Numbered from the stretch's first letter, positions 34,474-44,131 are shown. The stretch: 64,000 nucleotides of DNA from Belliella aquatica (GCF_014637795.1 NZ_BMFD01000001.1:228523-292522); one strand, 5' to 3'. The notes: generated by a model from the letters alone, not told the origin. Made by a program: numbers and translations.

Positions 34474-34911
34474 ATGAAAATAATAATAGAAACTCCCGTT
34501 GAGCAAGATTACCTCACAGTCAAAGCAGGATTTGACCAAACTCTTTTTTCAAAATTAAGCCCTCCATTTCCACCAGTCAAACTCCTTCGTTTTGATGGAT
34601 CTGCAACGGGAGATATCGTTACTTTGGAACTGAATTTTATTTTTTTTAAACAAAAATGGACCAGTAAAATCACTGATGATCAGACAGATGATAAGGAATT
34701 TTACTTCATTGACGAAGGAACAGCGCTTCCTTTTTTCTTAAAATCATGGGAGCACAAACATAGAATCATCAAAGCAGGAAAAGGATCAATCATTCGAGAT
34801 GAAATTACTTATCAGGGACCTTTTGGAATTATGACATTATTGCTTTACCCTGCTTTATACTTGCAATTTCTTTATAGAAAACCCATTTATAAAAAAATAT
34901 TCAAACGGTAG
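34474..34911 (+). CDS. SRPBCC-fold (START-like) ligand-binding protein
   Basis: 145 residues. The start IIIETPVEQDYLTVKAGFDQ, followed by the FxKLxPPFPPVKLLRFDG pattern, is common to a Bacteroidota SRPBCC group. Later ...FYFIDEGTALPFFLKSWEHK and the amphipathic C-terminal helix fit the helix-grip fold that binds hydrophobic ligands. No catalytic residue is assigned. It ends 4 bp from the convergent Fur-family gene. Substrate unknown. Confidence 0.7.
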   Translation: MKIIIETPVEQDYLTVKAGFDQTLFSKLSPPFPPVKLLRFDGSATGDIVTLELNFIFFKQKWTSKITDDQTDDKEFYFIDEGTALPFFLKSWEHKHRIIKAGKGSIIRDEITYQGPFGIMTLLLYPALYLQFLYRKPIYKKIFKR

Positions 34912-34915
34912 ATTC

Positions 34916-35383
34916 TCAATACTGAATATTTTCGCAATCTTGAATTTTGCAATCTCCATAAAGTACCAAAGAGTGACTGCTTATTGCTGATTGAAATTCT
35001 CTACCCATGGCTTCTTTGATCAGATTCAGCCTTTCGTCAGAAAACTCACGGATTTTTCTGCACTGATTACAGACATGATGATCGTGATGTTTATAAGTCA
35101 AAGCTTGTTCATAAAGTGCTACTTTGTCTTTGAACTGATGCTTGACAGCAAGACCACATTCCACCAAAAGATCCAGCGTATTATATATAGTAGCCCGACT
35201 GATGGTGTAACCTTTATTTCTCATCAACAAAAAGAGCCCCTCTACATCAATATGCTCATCTTGAGGAAGCGCATACAATTCATCTATTACAGAGAACCTT
35301 TCAGGAGTTTTCCTGCTTCCTTGTCTAGAAAGGAAATTTTCAAAAATCTTTTTTGCTTTATCTACTACCGACTTTTCTGCCAT
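34916..35383 (-). CDS. Fur-family metal- or peroxide-responsive repressor
   Basis: 155 residues from the ATG at 35383; the longer GTG start at 35392 is less likely. N-terminal winged helix (KTPERFSVIDELYALP, then SRATIYNTLDLLVECGLA) and C-terminal metal-binding dimerisation domain. HHDHH (regulatory His cluster), VCNQC and GDCKIQDC give the structural zinc four-Cys site. It could be Fur or PerR; no residue here distinguishes them reliably. It represses iron-uptake or oxidative-stress genes. Convergent with the SRPBCC gene. Confidence 0.9.
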   Translation of the reverse strand: MAEKSVVDKAKKIFENFLSRQGSRKTPERFSVIDELYALPQDEHIDVEGLFLLMRNKGYTISRATIYNTLDLLVECGLAVKHQFKDKVALYEQALTYKHHDHHVCNQCRKIREFSDERLNLIKEAMGREFQSAISSHSLVLYGDCKIQDCENIQY

Positions 35384-35582
35384 ATCAAACACTTCTAAAA
35401 TTAAAGATGCAGGATTTTTTAGATATTTTCAACTTAATAGAGAACTAAATCAAGTAATCTCATAAATCAAAGACCCTGTTATTTTGCATTTATTCAAGAT
35501 ATTTAAAATTTATCGAAAACATATTTTCATTTTATTTATTCTTATATTAATCAGAGAAAAAGAATCAGCCATTTAGGATTTT

Positions 35583-36839
35583 ATGCCCAAAATTCTGTTA
35601 ATAACAATCGCCCAAATTTGCCTCCTTTTCAGCAATGTCTGTTTTGCACAAATTCCTGGATTTTACATGAAAGAGGAATCAAGAAAAACAGAAATACCTT
35701 TTATCAATTCCAATAACCTAATCATAGTGCCCGTTTCAATCAATGGTAATGAACCTGTTAACTTTATCATTGATACTGGGGTGAGAACCAATATCTTCTT
35801 TAGTAAAACTGTTTCCGATCTTTTAGGATTAGAATACACGAGAAGTCTAAATTTAGTTGGTGCCGATGGGAAAACAGTATTAACTGCCTCTGTATCTCCA
35901 AACAATCACTTTGATCTTGGAAATGTAGAAGGAAAAGCACAGACTATTTTAGTCCTAGATGAAGATTTTTTTGAGTTGGAAAGTGTAATCGGAATTCCAA
36001 TTTATGGAGTGCTAGGCTATGAATTTTTTAAATTCAATCCGATCAGAATTAATTATGGAAGACAGAAAATATATTTTTATAAAACAGACGCTTTAAAATG
36101 GAGGCCCTTTGGCTTCAGAAAGCTAGATATGCCCGTAGAATACAACAAACCCTATATAAGCGCAAAAGTAAAGCAGGTAGCAGGCAAAGATTTAAAAACC
36201 AAACTATTGATAGATACTGGAGCAAACCATGGGCTTTTACTCAATCCAGAAACCACTGATGAAATAGTCATTCCTCCAGTTAACTTAGAAACCGATTTAG
36301 GAAGATCACTTGGAGGAGATCTATATGGCGTAGTAGGGAGAGCAAAATTTGTCTCTCTTCAAGGATTAAGGTTCGATAATATAATAGCATCCTATCCCTT
36401 TGAAACAGAGTACAGCTACATCATCAAAGAAACGGGTAGACAAGGAAGCATCGGGTCTGAGCTTCTTGGTAGACTTGAACTCATCATTGATTATCCAAGG
36501 GAACGTTTTATGTTCAAAAGATCTGTCACTTTCACAAATCCTTTTGAATTTGACATGAGTGGTATTACTCCGAAAGTATTACCAACGGAAGTAAGAAGAA
36601 TTTATGTTGCAAAGTTGAAAGAGCGATCTCCAGCCTATAATGCAGGAGTACGAGAGCTTGATGAAATCATCGAGATAAATAGGATACCTGTTGACTTTTG
36701 GGAGCTATCTGACATCATAAAAGCCCTTAGATCAGAAGTGGGAAGAGAAATAACTATTAAAGTCAAGCGCCCGAGTGATGCAAATCCAGAAATTTTGCAA
36801 GAACTTGAGTTCAAATTCTTTCTGAGACGCCAGATTTAG
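35583..36839 (+). CDS. Periplasmic aspartyl protease with PDZ domain
   Basis: A 418-residue exported protein: signal peptide 1-22 (LLITIAQICLLFSNVCFA), two retropepsin-like halves each with its own DTG active-site motif (FIIDTGVRTN and LLIDTGANHG), and a C-terminal PDZ domain from about 335 (VAKLKERSPAYNAGVRELDEIIEINRI). The two motifs suggest a bilobed enzyme that works as a monomer. This architecture (gag-asp_proteas plus PDZ_2) is common in Bacteroidota and has no assigned substrate. It likely acts in the periplasm or at the outer membrane. Confidence 0.88.
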   Translation: MPKILLITIAQICLLFSNVCFAQIPGFYMKEESRKTEIPFINSNNLIIVPVSINGNEPVNFIIDTGVRTNIFFSKTVSDLLGLEYTRSLNLVGADGKTVLTASVSPNNHFDLGNVEGKAQTILVLDEDFFELESVIGIPIYGVLGYEFFKFNPIRINYGRQKIYFYKTDALKWRPFGFRKLDMPVEYNKPYISAKVKQVAGKDLKTKLLIDTGANHGLLLNPETTDEIVIPPVNLETDLGRSLGGDLYGVVGRAKFVSLQGLRFDNIIASYPFETEYSYIIKETGRQGSIGSELLGRLELIIDYPRERFMFKRSVTFTNPFEFDMSGITPKVLPTEVRRIYVAKLKERSPAYNAGVRELDEIIEINRIPVDFWELSDIIKALRSEVGREITIKVKRPSDANPEILQELEFKFFLRRQI

Positions 36840-36916
36840 TGGATTAATAGATCTGAAATAAAACTAAAAAGAATGGTTCAATTTATATTGAAATAAAAGT
36901 TCTAAGCTTATCTATT

Positions 36917-36946
36917 CTTGTTTCTCTTATGAAATTAGTATATTTG
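36917..36946 (+). promoter_or_regulatory. Promoter of the PAS/GAF histidine kinase gene
   Basis: -33 element CTTG (36917-36920) and perfect -7 element TATATTTG (36939-36946) with an 18-bp spacer, matching the Bacteroidota housekeeping consensus (TTTG ... TAnnTTTG). It lies 69 bp upstream of the start codon. It is the best promoter match I could find in the window. Confidence 0.6.
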
Positions 36947-37014
36947 GTAGGTAATATTTTTAAGAGATTAGTGAATTAATACAATAAACAGGAAAATTTT
37001 AATCTAATTATAAG

Positions 37015-40000
37015 ATGTCTGAACAACGCAGATCTAGATTTCAGAATATTCTTCTTACCCTGAAAAAATATCAAGACGGTACTTTCGAGCTTTTGTACAT
37101 ATCGTCAGAAATCCGTGAATTAATCAATGGAGACACAAAATTTTACAAACAGCAGTTTTTTGAAACCATTTTTCCAACACTCGAAAGACCTATTTTCGAA
37201 TACCTATTCCGTGCACTTGGCAATGGAGATAAATTTACTTGTCCTATTATAATCAAGAAAGACAGCTTTCTCTGGGTTCAAATTGAAGGTTATGTAATCA
37301 GTCAAGAAGACGGGTCTTATCTAATCAATGCGCTTATATCTCCTTTTCATATACCAAGTAACATCAAATACGCGTGGCTGCTAGTAGGCGAAAATAATTA
37401 CCCTTTTATCCAAAAAAACAATGATTCCAATAAATTTGATAGCTGGCAACAACTGATCAAGTCAAAATTTTCTTTTGTAGATGAAAAATCATTAAAGCGA
37501 TTCGAAAAGGAAAAGGAGGATTCTTTTGTCACAATTTTCCCAAACCGATTGTATCTGACCAAAAAGACGCTCAGTGAAGGAGTGAGTTTGATCCAGTTGG
37601 AATACCACACTTCCCAGTCGGCATTAGAAAAGCAATTGGTTCAAAATATTTCAAATACACAAATAGATAACTTAGTATTTTATGAGCTTGACCGTAAGAA
37701 CAACGAGTTTCATATATCTGGAGCTATCAAAAATGTTTTGGGATATGACCCTTCTTATTTTAAAGATTTCACCAAAAAAGCCTGGGAAGAATTAATTCAT
37801 CATGACGACAGAGTAGTTTTTCAAAAAGGATTTAAACACTCCAATACTATCATTTATAAATTCCTTCATGCGGATGGAAATTATATTTTCTTACAAGACG
37901 AAATAAGGAGTTTCAATGAAGACAATTTAAATTCTGATATCGTTTTGGGAGTCATAGGAGACATTTCCGAATTGAAAGCGATAGAAAAAGAACTGATAGA
38001 CAACAAAACTATTTTAGATGAACTTACAGGTGTAGTACCTGGGATTGTTTACATGCTCAAATCTTTTCCAGATAATACACATCAGTATATTTTTGTGAGT
38101 GAAGGGAGCAAGGAGTTAGCAGAACTAGATCCTAGTGAAATCATCCAAGACGAGAAATCATTTGAAAGATTAATCTTAAAAGAAGATCTTGAGTCTGTCT
38201 TAAATGCTGATAGAGATGCCTACACTCAGAATCAACAATTTTCATCTGAATTCAGAATCCAAACTGCTTCGGGAAAAGAAAAATGGGTATATGGAGCCTC
38301 AAACAGATTACAAAAATACCAACAAGAATCTATCTGGGCAGGAATTTTTATTGACATCACAGAAAGCAAAATAAAGGAACAGGAATCAAGGCTGAACCTC
38401 TTAAAATACAAATCGCTTTTCGATGAAAATCCGCTTGCCATTTTTCATTTTGATCAAACAGGTGAAATCATTGCCGCAAATAAGCGGTTTCTATCTAGCC
38501 TTGGTCTTGAGGAAGAGAAGCAATTAATAGGAAGAAATCTTTTTGAGTTAGTACAAAATCATCCAATATCCAAAACTTATAAGAGCACCATAGAAGATGG
38601 TGTTGGATATTATGAGGGGCCGTATATCAGCTACTTTACAAAACAACTTTTTCATATTAGAGTACGTGCAAAAGCGATTAATGAAAATAGTTTTGAAGCA
38701 ATCATAGAAGACATCAATGAGCAGGAATATGTTCATAATGTACTTGCAGAGCTTACAGAACGAACTTCAAAATTTAGCGGCAATGACTTTTTTGATGCAC
38801 TTACCTTATTTTTATCCGAGAAAATAGGAATGGAATATTGCTTTATTTCTGAAGTAGATGAAAAAAATGACAAAGCTTCTGTGATTTCTATTTTTAAAAA
38901 TGGTAAAAAACTCAAAAATTTTCAATACGAAATCGCAAATTCTCCATGTGAAAGTTGTCTTAGATCAAACTCTCCACTGATCATCTTACAAGATGTACAG
39001 AAGCAATTCCCACTTGATGCAGATTTAGTCAAAATGAATATTTCTGCTTACATGGGGATAAGCATATTAGATATCAATGAAAACAAACTAGGCATGCTAG
39101 TATTGATGAATAGCAAGCAGATTCAAGTTGGAAATGCTTATTCGACGATACTCAAAGTTCTTTCAGATAGAATTGGTGCCGAATTAAGTCGGCTCTCTTA
39201 TGAAAAAAGATTGCTTTCGTCAGAACAGTTATTTCGAAGCATCGCTGAAAATTTTCCAAAAGGAACCATTGAGGTTTTTGATAAAAACTTGATGTATGTC
39301 TATACGGATGGAAAGGAATATAGACAACAAGATATCGACCCAAGCTACTTAATCGGCACTCCTCTAATCGCTAAGTATACCCCTAAAATAGCAAAGGAAG
39401 TAACTAGTCATCTAAAAAAAGTTTTGAAGGGTGAGCAGGTCATTTTTGAATTAGTAATTGGAAATCAATATTATACGAAAAGCGGTGTTCCTTTAGTAAA
39501 TAATCAGGGCCAAATAGATCGAATCCTATTAGTAACCCAAAATATCACAGAAAGCAGAAATGCCGAAGAAGAAAGAACACTTTTGATCAAAGATCTCAAG
39601 TCTCAAAATGAAGAACTCCAAAGGTTTGCATACATTATTTCTCACAACCTTAGAGCTCCAATTGTAAATATTACTTCCCTTTTGGAGCTATATAACAGTG
39701 TAGAACCCGCTGATAACGAGAACATTGAGATTATTGAAAACTTGAGAGTCTCTACAGGAATATTAAACCATACTCTTCAAGATCTAATTGATGTTGTTGC
39801 AATAAAGAAGAATAAGCTTCCCAAAATTGAAAAAGTCAATTTTGAAACCCTCAGTGGAAACATTGAAAAAAGTCTTTCAAAACAACTTGCAGAGGCTAAA
39901 ACAAGTATTCATAAAGACTTTTCTAAAAAACCATATATTAACTATGTCTATTCACATTTAGAAAATTTCTTGATCAACCTCACAACTAACGCAATCAAAT

Positions 40001-40302
40001 ACAAACATCCTGATAGAAACCTTAAAATTAGCATTGAAACCTACGAAGAAGAACTATTTACGGTCATTAGATTTAAAGATAATGGAATAGGTATAGATTT
40101 AAATCGTTATGGAGATCGACTATTCGGATTGTATCAAAGGTTCCATTCGCACGTAGAAGGCAAGGGATTAGGTCTATATCTAGTAAGAGAACAAATTCGC
40201 GCCCACGATGGAAATCTTCAGGTAGAAAGTGAAGTAGGAAAAGGCACAACCTTCTATATTTACCTCAAAAACTTAATTGGCACTTCAGATGAAGGAAATT
40301 AA
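37015..40302 (+). CDS. Multi-PAS/GAF soluble histidine kinase
   Basis: A 1095-residue hybrid-less sensor. No membrane segment or signal peptide, so cytosolic. Several PAS modules follow each other (for example NVLGYDPSYFKDFTKKAWEE; IFHFDQTGEIIAANKRFL), then a GAF domain near 585-740 that contains ANSPCESCLRSNSPL (two Cys, possibly redox- or metal-sensing), then another PAS. The kinase core has H-box FAYIISHNLRAP with His877, N-box NLTTNAIKYK, G1 box DNGIGI and G2 box GKGLGLYL. The HNLRAP variant is common in this phylum. No receiver domain and no response regulator gene nearby. Confidence 0.9.
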   Translation: MSEQRRSRFQNILLTLKKYQDGTFELLYISSEIRELINGDTKFYKQQFFETIFPTLERPIFEYLFRALGNGDKFTCPIIIKKDSFLWVQIEGYVISQEDGSYLINALISPFHIPSNIKYAWLLVGENNYPFIQKNNDSNKFDSWQQLIKSKFSFVDEKSLKRFEKEKEDSFVTIFPNRLYLTKKTLSEGVSLIQLEYHTSQSALEKQLVQNISNTQIDNLVFYELDRKNNEFHISGAIKNVLGYDPSYFKDFTKKAWEELIHHDDRVVFQKGFKHSNTIIYKFLHADGNYIFLQDEIRSFNEDNLNSDIVLGVIGDISELKAIEKELIDNKTILDELTGVVPGIVYMLKSFPDNTHQYIFVSEGSKELAELDPSEIIQDEKSFERLILKEDLESVLNADRDAYTQNQQFSSEFRIQTASGKEKWVYGASNRLQKYQQESIWAGIFIDITESKIKEQESRLNLLKYKSLFDENPLAIFHFDQTGEIIAANKRFLSSLGLEEEKQLIGRNLFELVQNHPISKTYKSTIEDGVGYYEGPYISYFTKQLFHIRVRAKAINENSFEAIIEDINEQEYVHNVLAELTERTSKFSGNDFFDALTLFLSEKIGMEYCFISEVDEKNDKASVISIFKNGKKLKNFQYEIANSPCESCLRSNSPLIILQDVQKQFPLDADLVKMNISAYMGISILDINENKLGMLVLMNSKQIQVGNAYSTILKVLSDRIGAELSRLSYEKRLLSSEQLFRSIAENFPKGTIEVFDKNLMYVYTDGKEYRQQDIDPSYLIGTPLIAKYTPKIAKEVTSHLKKVLKGEQVIFELVIGNQYYTKSGVPLVNNQGQIDRILLVTQNITESRNAEEERTLLIKDLKSQNEELQRFAYIISHNLRAPIVNITSLLELYNSVEPADNENIEIIENLRVSTGILNHTLQDLIDVVAIKKNKLPKIEKVNFETLSGNIEKSLSKQLAEAKTSIHKDFSKKPYINYVYSHLENFLINLTTNAIKYKHPDRNLKISIETYEEELFTVIRFKDNGIGIDLNRYGDRLFGLYQRFHSHVEGKGLGLYLVREQIRAHDGNLQVESEVGKGTTFYIYLKNLIGTSDEGN

Positions 40303-40407
40303 ATAAATTATTGCATTTGAGATATATCAAAAAAATAGCTCGATTTATAAACCTCTCTCTTAAATTTACGTCAAATACCTGCATTGTTTTCAAAAAACAC
40401 CAATCCT

Positions 40408-40998
40408 ATGAAAAAAGCATTAATTCCTATTATTGTCATTGCTCTAATCGGGCTATTTGTGTACACCAAAGCAGTAGGCGTATACAATACTTTCGTACAA
40501 ACCGAAGAAACCATCAATGGTGAATGGGCAGAAGTAGAAACCCAATATCAAAGAAGAGCTGACCTTATTCCTAACCTTGTCAATACTGTAAAAGGTTATG
40601 CAGACTTTGAACAACAAACATTGACAGGGGTAATCGAGGCCCGTGCCAAGGCCACTTCCATCACGCTCCAAGCCGATGACTTGACTCCTGAGAACATCGC
40701 AAAGTTCCAAGAAGCTCAAGACCAATTGAGTGGATCTCTTAGCAGACTCCTTGTAGCAGTAGAAAGATATCCTGACTTAAAAGCAAATCAGAACTTTCTT
40801 GAACTACAAGCGCAGCTAGAAGGCACAGAAAATAGAATTGCTGTGGCAAGAAGAAACTTCAATCAATCTGTACAGAGCTATAATTCAAACCTCAGAACAT
40901 TCCCAAACAACATCTTCGCTGGTTGGTATGGTTTTGAGCGTAAGGGCTATTTCGAAGCTACTGCTGGTGCCGAAAATGCTCCAACTGTAGAATTTTAA
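40408..40998 (+). CDS. lemA: LemA family protein
   Basis: 196 residues from the ATG at 40408; the longer TTG frame from 40384 is rejected because the basic start and membrane segment begin here (KKALIPIIVIALIGLFVY). The rest is an alpha-helical coiled-coil LemA domain: VETQYQRRADLIPNLVNTVK, then FNQSVQSYNSNLRTFPNNIF. LemA proteins are membrane-anchored and of unknown biochemistry, but are typically encoded with TPM-domain proteins, exactly as here: two TPM genes follow within 13 bp and 6 bp. Confidence 0.95.
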   Translation: MKKALIPIIVIALIGLFVYTKAVGVYNTFVQTEETINGEWAEVETQYQRRADLIPNLVNTVKGYADFEQQTLTGVIEARAKATSITLQADDLTPENIAKFQEAQDQLSGSLSRLLVAVERYPDLKANQNFLELQAQLEGTENRIAVARRNFNQSVQSYNSNLRTFPNNIFAGWYGFERKGYFEATAGAENAPTVEF

Positions 40999-41011
40999 AT
41001 CAAAACATATC

Positions 41012-41446
41012 ATGGCGGAAAAATTATTCAGCAAAGCAGAGAGAGAGATCATTCTGGAAGCTATCAAAGCTGCAGAAAGAGAAACCTCAGGAGAAATTCA
41101 AGTTCACATCGAAAACCACTGCAAAGGTGATGTGCTAGACCGTGCTGCTGAAGTTTTTGAAAAGCTCAAGATGCATCAGACAAAGCACCGCAATGCGGTG
41201 CTTTTCTATCTCGATGTTGTTGAACATAAATTTGCCATCCTTGGAGACGCTGGCATCAATAAAGTAGTACCTGACAACTTCTGGGAAAAAATCAAAGAAG
41301 AAATGGTCGTTCATTTCAAGGCCAACGCCTTTACTGAAGGACTTAGAAAAGGCATTGAAATGTCTGGTCAACAACTTCAGGCACACTTTCCTTATGAACA
41401 AAAAGGGGATATTAACGAACTCCCTGACGAAATATCCTTTGGATAA
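41012..41446 (+). CDS. TPM-domain protein (cytosolic)
   Basis: A 144-residue single TPM domain without signal peptide: AAERETSGEIQVHIENHC near the start, then HRNAVLFYLDVVEHKFAIL and the acidic-glycine turn GDAGINKVVPDNFW, the conserved TPM core. TPM domains include the thylakoid phosphatase TLP18.3 and are implicated in membrane-protein quality control, but no activity is established for this subtype. Part of the lemA-TPM-TPM operon, with 6 bp to the next gene. Confidence 0.9.
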   Translation: MAEKLFSKAEREIILEAIKAAERETSGEIQVHIENHCKGDVLDRAAEVFEKLKMHQTKHRNAVLFYLDVVEHKFAILGDAGINKVVPDNFWEKIKEEMVVHFKANAFTEGLRKGIEMSGQQLQAHFPYEQKGDINELPDEISFG

Positions 41447-41452
41447 GACATC

Positions 41453-42256
41453 ATGATCAAAAAACACCTTTTCATAACCTTCCTTTTATTTGCGTTTTCA
41501 TTTTCAAGCTGGGGACAAGGAGATTTTCCTGAAAAACCAAACCCTCCTCGCTTGGTAAATGATTTTTCAAAAACACTTTCTGATACCGAAGTCCGACAAC
41601 TTGAAAGTAAGCTCGTGGCTTACAATGACAGCACATCTTCCCAGGTCAGCATAGTTTTGATCAACTCTGTTGGTCCGTATGACATCAGTGATTATGCATT
41701 TCAGTTAGGCGAAAACTGGGGAATAGGAAGAAAAGACCTAGACAATGGCATCCTTATTTTAGCAGCAATGAAAGACCGGAAAGTCTTTATTGCGACGGGA
41801 TATGGCATGGAAGGTGCTGTTCCAGATGCTTTAGCTAAGCGAATCGTAGACCAACTCATTGTACCAAACTTCCGAATGGAAGATTACTATACAGGCTTGG
41901 ATAAAGCTACAGATATGATATTTAAGCTTGCTTCTGGAGAATATGAAGCGGAAAAAGTAACCTCTTCTGGAAATTCAGGAGGAGCTTTGTTGATGTTTTT
42001 ATTTTTTATCTTCGTTTTCGTGATTTTACCCCTCATCAGAAACAGGAAGGACAACGACAACCACATGGGTGGCAAAGGTGGTGGGGTTGATCTTTTCACC
42101 ACTATGATGTTAGCAAATATGCTCGGCGGTGGAAGTAGAGGTAAATTTGGAGACTTTTCCTCAGGTAGAGGAGGCTTTGGAGGTGGCGGAGGTGGCTCTT
42201 TCGGAGGATTCGGTGGTGGTAGCTTCGGAGGTGGCGGTGCCGGTGGAAGTTGGTAA
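41453..42256 (+). CDS. ygcG: Secreted, membrane-anchored TPM-domain protein with Gly-rich tail
   Basis: 267 residues: signal peptide (HLFITFLLFAFSFSSWGQ), TPM domain at about 28-160 (LVNDFSKTLSDTEVRQLESK; GWNWGIGRK-like loop ENWGIGRKDLDNGILILAA; ATGYGMEGAVPDALAKRIVD), a hydrophobic anchor (GALLMFLFFIFVFVILPLI), and a low-complexity C-terminal tail of Gly and Ser with GGGSFGG repeats. This is the YgcG/TPM type. The domain faces the periplasm and the Gly-rich tail the cytosol or the reverse, depending on orientation. Last gene of the lemA operon. Confidence 0.9.
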   Translation: MIKKHLFITFLLFAFSFSSWGQGDFPEKPNPPRLVNDFSKTLSDTEVRQLESKLVAYNDSTSSQVSIVLINSVGPYDISDYAFQLGENWGIGRKDLDNGILILAAMKDRKVFIATGYGMEGAVPDALAKRIVDQLIVPNFRMEDYYTGLDKATDMIFKLASGEYEAEKVTSSGNSGGALLMFLFFIFVFVILPLIRNRKDNDNHMGGKGGGVDLFTTMMLANMLGGGSRGKFGDFSSGRGGFGGGGGGSFGGFGGGSFGGGGAGGSW

Positions 42257-42368
42257 AGTAAAAAATAACTACACAAAAATCCCATCGTTTTCCAGTCATC
42301 TAAACTATTTGATCATGAGTAGGTTATTTCAATATAGAAGTACTTACCCTAACAAATAAACTACAACG

Positions 42369-42890
42369 ATGAAAGCATTATTTTTAACACTATTCATGAT
42401 GAACAGCTTACTTATCTTTGATTTTAATTCATCTCCAGATTGGTCTTCTTGGAAAATAGAAAACGACGTGGTCATGGGAGGAAAATCCAAAAGCAAAATC
42501 TCTCGCAGTGATGCAGGTCATGCAGTTTTTACTGGAGACGTTTCATTAGATAATAATGGCGGATTTGCATCAATGCAATATCATTTTAAGCCCTTGAATA
42601 TAACAGGTTACAAAAAAGCTATCATACATTTGAAAGGAGATGGAAAAGAATACCAATTTAGAATAAAAGCTAACCTTAACGAAAGAGCCTCTTACATACA
42701 TACCTTTAAAACAAGTGGAGACTGGCAAACTTTAGAAATCCCACTTGACAGCATGATACCGACCTTCAGAGGAAACAAATTGAATCAGCCAAATTTCAAT
42801 GCCAATCAGATTCAGGAGGTTAGGTTTATGATAGGAAATGGAAAAGCTGAAACTTTCAGATTAGAAATAGATAAAATTGAGCTAATATAA
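42369..42890 (+). CDS. CIA30-family (NADH:ubiquinone oxidoreductase intermediate-associated) protein
   Basis: 173 residues with an N-terminal hydrophobic segment (ALFLTLFMMNSLLIFDF) and a CIA30-like galactose-binding-fold domain: DWSSWKIENDVVMGGKSKSK, then FTGDVSLDNNGGFASMQYHF and LKGDGKEYQFRIK. In eukaryotes CIA30 assists complex I assembly; bacterial homologues have no proven role and may bind carbohydrate. The WKIENDVVMGGxSxS motif is decisive. Monocistronic, followed by a bidirectional terminator. Confidence 0.88.
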   Translation: MKALFLTLFMMNSLLIFDFNSSPDWSSWKIENDVVMGGKSKSKISRSDAGHAVFTGDVSLDNNGGFASMQYHFKPLNITGYKKAIIHLKGDGKEYQFRIKANLNERASYIHTFKTSGDWQTLEIPLDSMIPTFRGNKLNQPNFNANQIQEVRFMIGNGKAETFRLEIDKIELI

Positions 42891-42932
42891 TTAGTGTGAC
42901 TTTTCAGATCTAAAAGATTGATTTTTTGAAAA

Positions 42933-42965
42933 ATCCCGGGAAATGAAAATATCAATTCCCGGGAT
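42933..42965. terminator. Bidirectional terminator between convergent CIA30 and PRC-barrel genes
   Basis: Perfect 10-bp stem ATCCCGGGAA / TTCCCGGGAT with a 13-nt loop, preceded by TTTTTTGAAAA. T-runs are weak on both sides, so termination may be partial. Confidence 0.7.
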
Positions 42966-42987
42966 AACTTTGACTCAATTAAAAAAT

Positions 42988-43503
42988 TCACTCCTTGTCT
43001 GATGGACTTCTAAATTCCTGACGGTCATAAAATCTGTTGTCTTTAGCTTCGTCTTCCTTGAGCTCATTTTCAGGGAAATAATGTTCGATAACAGTTAACT
43101 CATATTTACGATCTAAATCTGATCCTTTGCTAAACCTTTTTGTTTTAGCAAAGGTGTTATGTTTAATCTCATCAGTGAGGACTTTCTCATTTTCTTTATC
43201 TAACCTTACAAGTCCAATAGGAATGATGAGATGATTTTCTCCTTCTTTGTTAATAAATTCATGAGCTCCATCATTCGCAGATTTATTATAGACCTCGTGT
43301 CCGACTTCTATCAAAGATTGATCAACTTCAATATCGAGATAGACAACACGTTTAGTTTCTTTATTTGCTAACAAGCGATCTACTTTTCCTACCGTTCGAC
43401 TATCGGCATCTAATACTTCCCATCCTCTGACATCGCTATCATCTGAGGCTACTTTAAAATCGGAAAGTTCATCTAGGTAATAAAGATTTTTATTTTCTGA
43501 CAT
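42988..43503 (-). CDS. PRC-barrel domain protein
   Basis: 171 residues, acidic and soluble. PRC-barrel pattern at about 10-75: YYLDELSDFKVASDDSDVRG, then GWEVLDADSRTVGKVDRLLA, matching the conserved 'W.V...D...IGkV.d'. A second part (VGHEVYNKSANDG, then NHLIIPIGLVRLD) repeats the barrel theme. Related to photosynthetic reaction-centre H-subunit and RimM barrels; stand-alone bacterial proteins often join stress or osmotic responses. It directly follows a membrane-protein gene (4-bp gap) and is co-transcribed with it. Confidence 0.8.
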   Translation of the reverse strand: MSENKNLYYLDELSDFKVASDDSDVRGWEVLDADSRTVGKVDRLLANKETKRVVYLDIEVDQSLIEVGHEVYNKSANDGAHEFINKEGENHLIIPIGLVRLDKENEKVLTDEIKHNTFAKTKRFSKGSDLDRKYELTVIEHYFPENELKEDEAKDNRFYDRQEFRSPSDKE

Positions 43504-43507
43504 GATT

Positions 43508-44131
43508 TTAGATTTGTGGTGAATTATTATTCATTTTTTCCAGCAAATCAGCTGACTTTCTAAAGAAATTTTTAATATCTCCTTTTTGGTTTAAAGTAAG
43601 AGCTTCAAGCTCTATAGCTGACGCTGATTTTATTACTACATCAGCTTCACTTTCTAAGTTTGGAAAAGCTTTCTGCTGTATATTCTGTAAAACATTGGCC
43701 AGAATTCCTGCAGACATTCTGATAGAATTAGCATGTGTCGTATCAAAAGGATCTTTGGTGATTTTATCTGCATGTGTTTTAACTTTATCTAGATCCTTTT
43801 GAATATCATAGTCAATTTCATCTGCCAAAGCACTTGTTGCATTTGTCAATTTCAAAAGCGCTTCATTGGTAAATTCATGATCTAGTCCCATCGAATCAGG
43901 ATCTTCATTGATGAAACTTACAAAGGCGAAAACAGCAGAATTATTTATTACTGCTCGTCTTACATCCGTAGATCCTCCAAATCCTTGCTCTATTCTATCA
44001 TCTTGTATATCCTCGACTTTTTCACTGTCATCATTGTTCGATAACACGAGAAATAAGACAACAATTACGGCTACTGCTAAAAGTATCCATGGCCATATAG
44101 GCGTTTTCTTTTCAATTTTAATTTCTGCCAT
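43508..44131 (-). CDS. Membrane-anchored helical protein of unknown function
   Basis: 207 residues. Short cytosolic N-terminus (AEIKIEKKTPIWP), one membrane segment (WILLAVAVIVVLFLVL), then an acidic extracytoplasmic domain rich in Asn/Asp/Glu. It looks all-helical (LLKLTNATSALADEIDYDIQ; IKNFFRKSADLLEKMNNNS). No motif recognised. It lies upstream of and 4 bp from the PRC-barrel gene. Function unknown; possibly osmotic or envelope stress with its partner, an inference from context only. Confidence 0.7.
   Translation of the reverse strand: MAEIKIEKKTPIWPWILLAVAVIVVLFLVLSNNDDSEKVEDIQDDRIEQGFGGSTDVRRAVINNSAVFAFVSFINEDPDSMGLDHEFTNEALLKLTNATSALADEIDYDIQKDLDKVKTHADKITKDPFDTTHANSIRMSAGILANVLQNIQQKAFPNLESEADVVIKSASAIELEALTLNQKGDIKNFFRKSADLLEKMNNNSPQI

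Noticed and set aside
41887-42285. 132-codon proline-rich minus-strand frame
   Set aside because: It is the antisense of the Gly-rich tail of the TPM gene; the proline runs are a mirror of GG codons.
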